Shown here piece after piece: positions 22,101-24,362 of a stretch of DNA of 48,266 nucleotides. The stretch covers positions 1 to 48,266 of the forward strand of contig JAJDAZ010000045.1 of NCBI GenBank assembly GCA_029261595.1, in the 5' to 3' direction. Both the position numbers and the translations under genes were made by a program. Source of the stretch: Nitrospinaceae bacterium. GTDB lineage: Bacteria; Nitrospinota; Nitrospinia; Nitrospinales; VA-1. The notes below the pieces were generated by a model. It did not search any database. It saw only the letters and a program-made list of their open reading frames with translations, and was not told the origin of the DNA. Every line of letters starts with the position of its first letter. Position 1 is the first letter of the stretch.

Positions 22101-22593
22101 TGAGAATGGCAGAGAGACTTCGGGTGGGGTCCTGATAGAAACGGTAATTGCGATCGATGAAATCCTGGTCGGTGATGCTGAGTGTGGTGGCGAGCAATCC
22201 ATGAACGTCCACCTGGGAACCGGGAAGAAAAATAACGCCAGAGGGATTGCTGATAAAAATTTGTCCGTTGGCCGTCAAACGTCCCGCAATTCGGCTGGGG
22301 TCAGCGCCAACAACCCGGTTGAGTGCAACAGAGTCAATACTGGGCTGAAAAAACTGCACGGATTCGGAACCGCCGATGTTGAACCCCTGCCAGTTGATAA
22401 TGAGATTATTGTTGTTCTGGGTGATCGTCAGATCTTGCAGGGTGGGCTGATTGATCGTTGCGTTGGCGGCGCCACCTACAATCTCGCCTCCCTCTGGAAG
22501 GGAGAAAACCTGGGAGACGGGCCACCAAATCCCGGAAATTAAACACACCAGTAGAATGGCGGTTGATTTTTTTAATTTTTTTGACAGCTTCAT
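1..22593 (-). CDS. Giant two-partner-secretion exoprotein (TpsA, filamentous haemagglutinin-like) with 42 FG-GAP repeats; C-terminus beyond window
   Basis: A single minus-strand frame starts at the ATG at 22591-22593 and is still open at base 1, giving at least 7,531 codons. I read the first 2.2 kb codon by codon and spot-checked about twenty other places without finding a stop. The N-terminus is a lysine-rich signal peptide (about residues 1-30) followed by LPEGGEIVGG, as in FHA/HMW1-type proteins, and by the TPS secretion domain with an NPSGVIF motif (residues 116-122). Next come FHA-like beta-helix sequence to about residue 610, 42 FG-GAP_2-type repeats (about 618-3,625), and modular beta-strand repeats to the edge. 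By family knowledge it is exported by Sec, crosses the outer membrane through the TpsB encoded upstream, and acts at the surface as an adhesin or matrix protein. The specific ligand is unknown. The start has only a weak Shine-Dalgarno. Confidence 0.93.
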   Translation of the reverse strand, partial: MKLSKKLKKSTAILLVCLISGIWWPVSQVFSLPEGGEIVGGAANATINQPTLQDLTITQNNNNLIINWQGFNIGGSESVQFFQPSIDSVALNRVVGADPSRIAGRLTANGQIFISNPSGVIFLPGSQVDVHGLLATTLSITDQDFIDRNYRFYQDPTRSLSAILNEGILNASYVGLLAPSVINRGSIIANLGSVSLASGKAATLDFIGDDLINFAITEPVEGTATDSEGNVLDSNISNEGLIRADGGQVSLSVRRAGEIIKNVINQEGIIEARTVVEKEGRIYLSGGDNAEVNITGTLDASAQDAGGNESGGEVVVDGATVTVDGGQVLAKGSPNGIGGNVLITGTEFVSLGGTIDVSGNIGGNVEVSAGGLSLAAPVLAKGISGQGGHITFNTAFSSWENTAGLVDVSGATGGSITNIADQQIVTSAKYLAQGSNGPGGQIDISAPTLKFLSGTIDASGLTGGGQIRLGGEFQGGKNLPVDEIPNAQYIAMTDGAVINADATGTDGEGGTIIVWSDQVGTVLGQFSAVPGTQTGAGGFLEVSSGNTITFAGTAVTGIGDRLGTVLLDPKNVVIGNIATINQLALILSTGFTGGNDDVAQDDKNLSVSQENKNLDQTLDSNDFFGNAVSLDDNRLAVGAPTDDGFGNPGGVNNAGAVYLYSFTDSVFNGGVLEAIIGSGFTGGKNINQALDSGDRFGLSVSMDGNRLAVGVQQDAGVGNAIGDAGAVRLYSFTDSAFSGGVLEAIIGSGYNVRAKDINQTLDAADLFGSSVSLDGNRLAVGAVGDDGVSDANFEAGAVYLYIFTDSAFSNNGSVTDGTGALQAIIGSGYNVRAKDINQTLGDDLFGAGVALDGNRLAVGATGDDGFNDLVTSDGGAVYLYTFSDSAFDGGTLQATIGGGFVGAKDINQTLNSGDFFGESVSLDGNRLAVGSPFDDGFNNPGDVDNAGAVYLFTFTDDIFTGGIQEAIIGSGYTGGKNINLDIDGGDNGGLSVSLNGNRLAVGAPGADGADSLNSGSGAVGLFTFSDSVFNNGSLESIIGSGYIGDGPFASSKNIDEAIDPGFTFPGFGSDVSIDGNRLAVGAPFSFGTGVVYLYTFTDSVFSGGQLEAIIGGGFSGGKNFDPGNLIGGDFFGASVSLDGTRLAVGASGDDAEPIDPTQGSAANFGAVHLFTFSDLEFNTAALATTIGKGHPVNITLDFQDFFGQAVSLDGNRLAVGALRDDGTVDTSGNLTDNEGAVYLYTFTDSVFNGASLVATIGDGYAIDPGTLDAGDEFGISVSLDGNRLAVGARFDDGTVDTSGTLTDNEGAVYLYSFSNSTFSGANLEAIIGSGFTTGNNINQTLDTNDQFGQSVSLDGNRLAVGANGDDGAVDLSGALTDNEGAIYLFSFTDSVFSNGTQEAIIGDGYTGGKNVNLTFPDSGDGWAGSVSLDGNRLAVGATGDDGSGNTSAPDRGAVYLFTFTDAAFNGGALEAIIGEGYRGSHTLGRDDEFGASVSLDGNRLAVGAHFDDGLNDAAPGFGGAIYLYTFTSSDFSGGILEAIIGDGFTGGKNIDQARDFFDGFGESVSLDGNRLAVGAVNDDGLNNPGTVDDSGAVYLYTFTDSGFSGGNLEAIIGSGYAVRPKDINQALDDSDVFGQSVSLDGNRLAVGAFLDDGFSLSGNDNKGAVYLYTFTDSAFSGGNLEATIGSGYNTGKDINQILDNGDIFGFSVSLDGNRLAVGARSDDGFGLSGLINKGAVYLYSFTDSVFSNNGSATDGTGALQAIIGDGYNFASTGRLKDFDQALDNSDLFGTSVSLDGNRLAVGALTDDGFGNPGGVDGSGAVYLYTFTDSEFSGGNQEATIGSGYNTGKDIDQTLGATDQFGSSVSLDGNRLAVGANWDDGVADTNSDAGAVYLFTFADSVFTDGKQEAIIGSGYVSTTQTLDLNDNFGSSVSLDGNRLAVGALGDDGVSDANSGTGAVYLYSFTDSVFSGGSLEAIIGSGFAGGKNIDLSIENFDQFGASVSLDGNRLAVGASSDDGFGNPGGVANSGAVYLFSFTDSIFNGGFQEAIIGSGYTGSKNIDLTLDAGDQFGTSVSLDGNRLAVGSPNDDGDTITVIEAGAVYLFSFTDSAFSGGSQEAVIGSGYNGGKNVDQTLDSNDRFGISVSLDGNRLAVGAFQDFGFNNGGPSFSGAVYLYSFTNIAFSNNGSATDGTGALQAIIGSGYDPVLTFRPKDINQTLGGDSFGRSVSLDGNRLAVGASQDAGVSNATGGAGAVYLYGFTDSTFNNDTTPLEALIGSGYVGPNDIDLALDGSDEFGFSVSLDGNRLAVGAPNDDGFNNAGLGEGAVYLFTFTDSVFTGGNLQSTLGSGYIDGILNVSQLSKSLSPSQTSKDIDQTLGSSDGFGISVSLDGYRLAVGAFRDDGVANGNADAGAVYLFSFTDSVFSGGVLEAIIGEGYTGGKNINQTLDDGDQFGRSVSLDGNRLAVGSPKDDGTVDTSTTLSDDEGAVYLYSFIDSTFSGGVLEATIGSGYNGAKDINLTLEGDLFGQSVSLDGNRLAVGAVNDDGENDALSNPGAVYLFAFTDSAFSGASLEAIIGNEYSGPKDIDQSIGGFLGNGDFLGASVSLDGNRLAVGASGDDGFGNPGGLVDAGAVYLYTFTDSVFTGGNLESIIGSGFLGAKDINLALDAGDNFGISLSLDGNRLAVGSHKDDGSGLSGALEKGAVRLFTFTDSAFSGGNLEATLGADYTGPKDIGLTLDDSDFFGVSVSLDSNRLAVGAFGDDGKTGANADAGAVYLFTFLDDAFENDPFNNGTVEAIIGSGYAPVTHTLDFDDQFGTSVSLDGYRLAVGAKADDGFGFDNNQIRGAVYLYSFTDSAFGGGTLEGVIGSGYTGGKNIDQALDNSDEFGFAVSLDGNRLAVGSRGDDGFVNGNDNFGAVYLYTFTDDVFSGGVQEAIIGDGYTGGKNIDQTLDNSDLFGNSVSLDGNRLAVGVPGDDGSGSASGNEGAVYLYTFTDSVFSGGNLEAIIGDDYAGGKFVNQPITNDDQFGYSVSLDGNRLAVGALFHDGFVFVPDSGAVYLYSFTDSVFNNDGSALEAIIGSGYTGGKNIDRTLDNNDQFGFSVSLDGNRLAVGAIDDDGLGLGGVIDRGAVYLYTFTDDVFSGGVQEAIIGSGYTDGKNLDQTLGNSDQFGASVSLDGNRLAVGANFDGGFNNGGSGFDGAVYLYTFTDSAFGGGNLESIIGKGYGGIQTLDIQDLFGREVSLDGNRLAVGADLDDGFGVGSTNDDSGVVYLFTFSDSAFSGGVLEAIIGNGFTGGKNIDQTLGFQDHFGIGVSLDGNRLAVGAYRDDGFGASGLINKGAVYLYSFTDSAFSGGNLEAIIGDGYTGGKNINQTLDNGDRFGTGVSLDGNRLAVSARDDGAGNAKEASGAVYLYSFTDSAFSGGNLEAIIGDGYTVDKNIDQTLDNDDAFGIGVSLDGNRLAVGASGDDGFGASGLINKGAVYLYSFTDSAFSGGNLEAIIGDGYTGGKNIDQLLDASDGFGQSVSLDDNRLAVGVVLDDGFNNGGPTDSGAVLVYTFIESLFSGGSLEATIGSGYVGPNDTNLVLDNTDRFGIGVSLDGNRLAVGADLDDGIGNANSNSGAVYLFTGVPAPIGAIGDAVFATNPGDDLTISADTLAALLATPQNVSVQANNDLTVNAPIIVDNPAGDGGDLTLQAGRSIFINADIFTDNGVLTAEANVRAGDGTVNAERDVGNAQIIMADGVTIDAGIGSVFLTIAPGTGLTNSTNGDLVIEQIIAELVEIDLDGLTADTSILRASADSLITADRVAFLVTQSGGTVGTLAEPIRITVTNLDAGGFFDEGFIDIALEGIFIDSPTQGLTIGGTGIGGGLKTVNGGDIVLTAAGTITSDINSNLSEVSSAGQLTITSTNGITFNGNVTSFGAMIFDADSNGDSSGDFNVNGIDIVSNNNSISISTSDGFTLASSINSGTADVTIQTSSGGGFLGLGTAACIEGCDVSISGAELANITANNLIIGGNTTTDIFVRDIALANFVNITGSVTLNALASGAGQGDFIVETDGDGPSSFNNLFVNANDSISIGDLNALSANFTTITGDITTVLTEVLTITNALTVNSAGGLIINGDVQAGSANLTTNTGDIDVSGPLVVTNALTVDSAGSFFVNETVNAGSANLTVATDWDMQSAFTVTGNIIAVVGNLVTFEGDVGALNADITAGDFDSTDFVTITGSLIIQVANGDTIGVGTATLCNGVACDMKISNSDLASVIQGTLIIGGAATSNITVTGVTTLDLAGLTGALFLEASQAGGDIDFTGTASSFNGLTVSADGNISQTVIISATSSASFNTTGATSTISLLQNNSFSGGLALFSNGTGDVDIRNSVATALATSTVGGDLFFRALGDVTQTGPLAVTGFSNFDDSTSNAAFTLTDPANAFTDRVRFSADGLGDVSLTNTLATTFDYTITGSTFGGNLTVISGGSINQSSVVGMSVTGTSSFTTTGNNSGISLLEDANAFTGRITLTNQLGTGSVFLRNSLATILAGVNSGANISILSAGDITQTGPIVGVGGVVTGFRTTAGNASITLNNAANVLPRSLQLNTSGTGNVSLTTTGTIFLKDSTVGGSLDITSVGSMTQSSSSSIIVGGVLNLTVTGLDNEILLTQAGNNLGLVNFASASNGEGQVSITDNGDLTFETIRAGPGDVFLISTTNITPASGESTISGDNLNASTTGLNGSLDLPVDLLGTVTANATNGNGGITISSDGSVNLGTVNAGTGDVNISVDVDILDSTSAITGNNLDLFTSGLDSAIGTNIAPINATLTGTLTASASNGTGGIFLNHTGDLQVGTINSQLGNVVFNVSGNILDATSSITAANLSISAIGLDNAIGSDGNPINIDGTGTVSAIASNGTGGIFLISFGGGGSLKIDTIDAGTGNVELSAFTIENSGFAVTAITANDLLIVSTGVESQALIGTSVDPITTNLAGALTALANQDDGGPINIENIGDLSIAQVDSGFDYSVQITATGNIIDVSSGTPAISAGGPGSIGGNLNISATGTNSAIGSSGTPISTDLSGTLTAAATDGTGGIFISNSGNLDVGTVNASSGNVKLTAGAIEDNSSSITANDLNLIATSPEGNKGIGASVAPINTNLTGTILAGSSDGGVYINNTGNIDLGDISADGGNGDIEITTTGNITSAGTEIEGNNITFSATGAGSAIGTSLAPIDTDFTGNLTASASNGAGGIFINNIGGIIYTSINAGTGDVLLSATGNILSGSSGDLISGNNLNVSTTGLNSSIFFEGNFTGTLTALAINGIGEISAENAGGFNLGTVNAGTGNVTLSGPGNILDDTSSITGANLNITANGLFSTIGTDLLPINTTLTGALTAVALGSGGIFLNITGDLQVNSINAGTGNVIISQSGSTLGLGNATLCNGLACTMVLTKTDLSNITAGDLTLGGTTTTNITVDNVIAATDLTGITGTLFLESTDATGDIDFIGTASIFDAINATSENGINITANLTANTFAILRARGSPATGLTGTGDFILNGANISAPGVGNFITIGTNDIQIDGSITSETVNIFSFGNTAGLIGSAISTDQSTACGATCGLTIGGTELANITATTLNLGPTDPLGLFPLGSVTVDGITGGAGGHTENIGTFNIHTFANGNTATFLGTASTFNALVVKTDNGINVNTDLTAGSTLQLFGNFDLSSDGNDAITIADGVTISAGENVSLADENPGGLGNLDLFAFTEGINALGDVTLSAGRGIFIHDDFNVNGIATLEADSNANGFGSVFLIKLASRANAPILSTFNNNPLNITTDRFSFDFFESGVLGSIDIGTGTFTLLSSTAGATIGLDGIALPTSLSFNTIICGVACDLAVSGAELQNITAGNLIIGDNTGGKIFIDNISAANSGNITDRVTLNTGSDVEFSGTASNFEALTVNASGTIDVFVDLTTQGTIIFSTLGLFNVNTANIVSNGNDIGITSSDISLASSINSGAGDTTITATNQGTAGLGGADCGFSCDFSLSKTELQSITANKLTIIATAISLGDGGVFVDDVQLVDVTNINTLELRAQNLGSATTITFEGTSSEFNALTVLADDGINITTPGLTTNGNFFTNADFNQDGTGDFNVTGTDIVSNGNSIAISTNGFQLASSINSGAGTTTIVPSNAGGSIGLGNGAGILQLSDAELDSITATILFIGNSSSGPIIVDGVSLGTELILGSGNTITFSGAVSSFDKLSAIANNNIIINTALTTLTGGMAFSPTTGVVDVNASLDSTGNLITVNSGTGIIEFGTTLTIADPLTATTASVVGGTITLNGITTLNNLSLTGGTLAGTGDVTIDTTFTFNGATLFGTGVFTTTDTSVTTLAPTTSVTLRQTWDNFGTVNMSGGTSDGLSLISATFNNKVGANLNIQSTGDNAIFNAGTFNNEGTVTKSSTFLTNFSTTTFSNTGTVNVNVGILGVLANGTDTGTYNVASGATLEFAGGGRTRNFDSGAVVTTGAGTGVVNFTGGTANFNAGSSFTHLNPLSITSGAVNFNTGSTVSLGTEVQISSGTVNFDTGGGLISLTTLDLTGGTLTGQDAIEVTNTFTFNNATLSGSGLFQTTALSTTTLAANLAVTLSEREWENLGTVNWTGAANDAFNITSGGLFDNQGDFNIQTTSNSASILNSTGAFDNSGTVTKLSNVLTTITTVFNNTGQVDVTSGTLSLTGGGTDTGTYDVIAGAVLNFAGGTRNFDDGLTLSGLGDINITGGTVNIIGTGAGATIASDATLILDNRTLGGTGLLTNEGTLIGERTSGIGGTLTNASTGTFTIRGTTVGQALFTVGLGFNNSGIVNLTNIEGIVPRNATLDVSGGTLTNLAAGTINLLEGAGGGDRTLSASGDLILDGPLTSDALILPQVQGNNLQVNNTVTTAIGITLRADNDVLFGASGSIVPVTALDNVTVEITSDADENGTGGITMADGSIIDAGAGTITFLSADTITLGLLTTTHIDLSGDSGEGAVAVFLFSDLGSVLDTSPDPTNALDIVATTGKLEVIAAGNFGALDNEVEVNVAFIDLSGVAGSTGLTSPNGINITSALVFNATTTINADSDFNGVGTLAITSSGSVDMTDGGLNPAGFQLTLIAADFDIEGSVDSGLSDTIVQVTNGGTLGLIGSAPIGPDAAFSCGGANCQTALSGAELQNITADTLKLQTTANSLGEGLIFVNNIQLVNVANINTLELQAQNLSAPTTITIEGTSSEFNALTVLADDGINITSPTLTTNGAFIVDADANNDGIGDFNVTGTDIVSNDNPIIITANGFQLASSTNSGLADTTIVPSTPGTTIGLGTGAGTLSLSDTELDNISTLANLIIGDATSGDITVAGVSIGTDLTLISGSSIIFNTTVSSFDSLTADAINIVIDAGLTTTTGGMTFRPTVAGVVDVNANLDSNGNLISVFVFGETSTGTVEFGTTVTINDPLSAATANITAGTITLNGLTNLENLSLTGGTLTGSGNIILNPGILGTSFIFNNATLSGTGLFQTSATTTTTLSASAPSTLFSREWENLGTVNWTGGLQDD
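3490..4620 (-). repeat. Long imperfect direct repeat, copy B
   Basis: Second copy of the unit at 1-1170, in the same reading frame. It diverges mainly at the REWENLGTVN-type end (here RQTWDNFGTVNMSGG) and is most similar around 4180-4500. A shorter, more distant copy of the same modules lies at 10560-10930. The pattern suggests growth of the exoprotein by duplication of multi-module blocks. Confidence 0.75.
6415..8660 (-). repeat. Tandem modules of about 285 bp in the beta-strand region
   Basis: Eight to nine tandem modules of about 95 residues are seen. Each has the order xITGxNLxISAxG, AIGTSxxPIxTxLxGxLTA, then a GTGGIFLxNTGDLxVGTI strand and NAGTGNVxLSAxGNI. Examples of the IGTS/PINT segment lie near 6520-6545, 6975-7000, 7205-7245, 7435-7465, 7705-7735, 7960-7990 and 8195-8225. 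Similar units occur in other large TPS exoproteins, where they build extended beta-helices. Copies are diverged, so this is an old array. Confidence 0.7.
11715..20745 (-). repeat. 42 tandem FG-GAP_2-type repeats (about 217 bp / 72 aa each) inside the exoprotein
   Basis: The core DxFGxSVSLDGNRLAVGA, followed by xxDDG, GAVYLYSFTDSAFSGG and LEAIIGxGYTGGKNI, recurs 42 times. I located the LDGNRLAVG codons of each copy, from about 20685 down to about 11795. Most spacings are 202-226 bp (mean 217) and a few are 234-260 bp because of loop insertions. The pattern matches FG-GAP_2 (integrin-like beta-propeller blades); the DDG loop could bind a divalent ion, but the full DxDxDG signature of integrins is not obvious. 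Forty-two is a multiple of seven, so six seven-bladed propellers are possible. Exact blade boundaries at the two ends are uncertain. Confidence 0.9.
20760..21695 (-). other. FHA-like beta-helix segment ending in the LLDPKN motif
   Basis: About residues 300-611 of the exoprotein are Gly/Asp/Thr-rich, with repeated SGGDN-, DASG- and GGxIxxxG-type turns expected of a right-handed beta-helix. Two landmarks I recognise from large TPS exoproteins are present: GGTIIVWSD (VWSD encoded at 21043-21054) and GTVLLDPKN (LLDPKN encoded at 20881-20898). The FG-GAP array starts about 50 residues after the second landmark. Confidence 0.75.
21696..22503 (-). other. TPS (haemagglutination activity) secretion domain of the exoprotein
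   Basis: This covers roughly residues 31-300 of the giant exoprotein. It begins with LPEGG right after the hydrophobic signal segment. It contains a stretch like the FHA N-terminal domain (NNLIINWQGFNIG, then SVALNRVVG) and the NPSGVIF motif at residues 116-122, which corresponds to the conserved NPNGI/VxF motif. In the family this right-handed beta-helix is recognised by the POTRA domains of the TpsB partner and directs export. The domain end is approximate. Confidence 0.9.
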
Positions 22594-22677
22594 ATCACAG
22601 AACTTTCTACCAAGTACAGATAGCTATCTTATAAAGTTCCTGTGAAGGGCACAGGATTCCCTACCACCCATTGCGCA

Positions 22678-23595
22678 CTAAAAAGTACAAGTATCCAAAT
22701 CCGTCACTGGAAACGGATTGTCTACTGGAGCAAAAAACTCTGCCAACCCACCTTCCGATGCCTCTGTAAACTGTTCCGCAAAATCTGTAGTCTGTTCCGG
22801 TGCCGAACCAGAGTCCTGTTCCTCCCCCCCTTCTTCCACTGCTCCCTGAATTTCAATCAGCGAGTTTTCACCGGATTGCCCTCCTCCCGATGTCGGGTCC
22901 ATAAAACCCATCACGAGATTGCCAAGTTGATTCATGGTATTTGTGTTCAAAGGTACGGGCTCAGTGGGAGGTCCATCTTTTGGAACATTGTTTCCCATCA
23001 AGGGACCCAGTTCCACAACTCCCGGAATGCTGGCAAGAATATTTGATGTCACAACATTTCCGATCTTATTGGCGGTGAAAGTATTCACGTCCGATGAACT
23101 CGTGAATCCCTGGGTTCCACGAGCGGCAATATTCGCCGTTGGCGTGACGATTCGAAAACTGGATTTTTTATTTTTTTGTGATTTGTTGACGATATACATG
23201 GAGAGACCGTGGGCCACTCCAATAACTCCCTGGCGGAGTTTATTTTTTTTATTGTAGAGGTAAGACTCCACCTTCATTTCTGAGTTGGGTCCCAAAGCAA
23301 TGAGGCTGTTATCTAGAAGAAGAACTTTGAGGCGGCTTTTTCGTGAGGTGCGAAATTTGTCTTTCGCGAATACGGGCTGGTGGAATTCAACTTTTTGCCA
23401 TTTGTCAAAAGAAACTGGTTGAACGTCTCCGGGTTTGGCTTCAGCAACCGGCTCTGCGGACTCTGGGAGATACTGAATCTTTCCGCTGATACCTATTACT
23501 TTACCGACAGGATTCTCGGCGGCAATTGCGGAACCTGAAACCGCCGAAAAAACCAAGAAATGAATTAAGCAAACATTTAATAGAAAGCCCTTCAT
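22678..23595 (-). CDS. FecR-domain periplasmic protein of the TPS locus
   Basis: The 305-aa product has a signal peptide (residues 1 to about 26, ending SGSAIAA). The FecR-type domain follows. The segment KDKFRTSRKSRLKVLLLDNS, then LIALGPNSEMKV, corresponds to the GDxIRTGxxSRxxLxFxDGSxLxLGPNS core, and FRIVTPTANIAARGT to the later TPxAxxxxRGT strand. The C-terminal 90 residues are acidic and Glu/Gln/Gly-rich with no recognisable fold. It lies 84 bp upstream of the tpsA start on the same strand and 767 bp downstream of tpsB. There is no adjacent FecI-type sigma factor, so a classical anti-sigma role is unsupported. A periplasmic accessory or peptidoglycan-proximal role in exoprotein biogenesis is my inference. 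A promoter candidate lies just upstream. Confidence 0.85.
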   Translation of the reverse strand: MKGFLLNVCLIHFLVFSAVSGSAIAAENPVGKVIGISGKIQYLPESAEPVAEAKPGDVQPVSFDKWQKVEFHQPVFAKDKFRTSRKSRLKVLLLDNSLIALGPNSEMKVESYLYNKKNKLRQGVIGVAHGLSMYIVNKSQKNKKSSFRIVTPTANIAARGTQGFTSSSDVNTFTANKIGNVVTSNILASIPGVVELGPLMGNNVPKDGPPTEPVPLNTNTMNQLGNLVMGFMDPTSGGGQSGENSLIEIQGAVEEGGEEQDSGSAPEQTTDFAEQFTEASEGGLAEFFAPVDNPFPVTDLDTCTF

Positions 23596-23647
23596 AACTA
23601 ATTACCAAACAAGGGTGACGACCTACCAGCGATCAGAAAGAACCCTG

Positions 23648-23675
23648 ATTATAGGGAATATGCTTTAATTGAAAA
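23648..23675 (-). promoter_or_regulatory. Candidate sigma70-type promoter for fecR-like gene and tpsA
   Basis: On the minus strand, TTTTCA (23675-23670) is followed after 16 bp by a perfect TATAAT (23653-23648). This would start transcription about 45 nt before the FecR-domain gene. The -35 box matches the consensus at only four of six positions. Confidence 0.45.
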
Positions 23676-23743
23676 GGTAATATTATTTTCATAAATGATT
23701 TCAATAAGTTAAAAAATTCGGTGAAAAGATAAAATTTTATTTT

Positions 23744-23784
23744 GTGAATATCTTTTCTCCCTCCGCGTTTAAGGAGGTATTCAC
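23744..23784. other. Bulged hairpin in the tpsB-fecR gap
   Basis: GTGAATA (23744-23750) pairs with TATTCAC (23778-23784), and inside it CCTCC (23760-23764) pairs with GGAGG (23773-23777). One side carries a nine-base bulge. No U-tract follows on the minus strand, so an ordinary intrinsic terminator is unlikely. It could be a processing or regulatory structure about 150 nt before the FecR-domain gene. Confidence 0.4.
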
Positions 23785-24362
23785 TCAAAAGGGTATAGCA
23801 ATTAAATTTATAACAGCATATAGCGCGATCAGGTCATATTTGACCACTCCATTCCACGCCTTAATTGATTGAAAATATATGTTTGAAAGAAGAATTCGTC
23901 TGCCGTTTGGTTATTAGTTTGTTTGCCATTCAAAATATGGCAAGAACTTTTTTTGAATTTCGCGGCATGTCTGAAGAGAAATAAATTTTCAGGAATGTAA
24001 AAGGAATTATTTTTTGCGCCAGTTTTCCATAGTTGCGTCCAAGAATTTTAGACAGGCGGGCACATTTTTTTGGATTTCATTCTGAGCTTTGCCCGGTTAT
24101 TTGGAATAGGAAATGAAAATTTTTGCAGAATGTGTGATCAGTTCGAGAGGAAGGTGCTTCGATATTTTTGTGATTTTTAAATCTTAGGGGAGCCGTAATT
24201 TTTTCATGGACCCGGCAAAAACAGGGCAGGAAAATTTGCAAAAAGCGTCTTTTTTTTGTCCCGTGAAAGGCAAATAATTTTGACGCGATACGCCCGTCAA
24301 AATTTAAATGGGATTTTTCGGAGGAGGTGAAAAATTATCTGGGTGAACGCAGAATTTTTTGA

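Larger units (their letters stand above)
23596..24362. other. AT-rich 767-bp gap between tpsB and the FecR-domain gene
   Basis: No convincing ORF is present on either strand. Apart from the promoter candidate at its left end, the only structure I found is the inverted repeat at 23744-23784. The rest is T/A-rich and of unknown use; it could be a long leader or remnant sequence. Confidence 0.5.
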
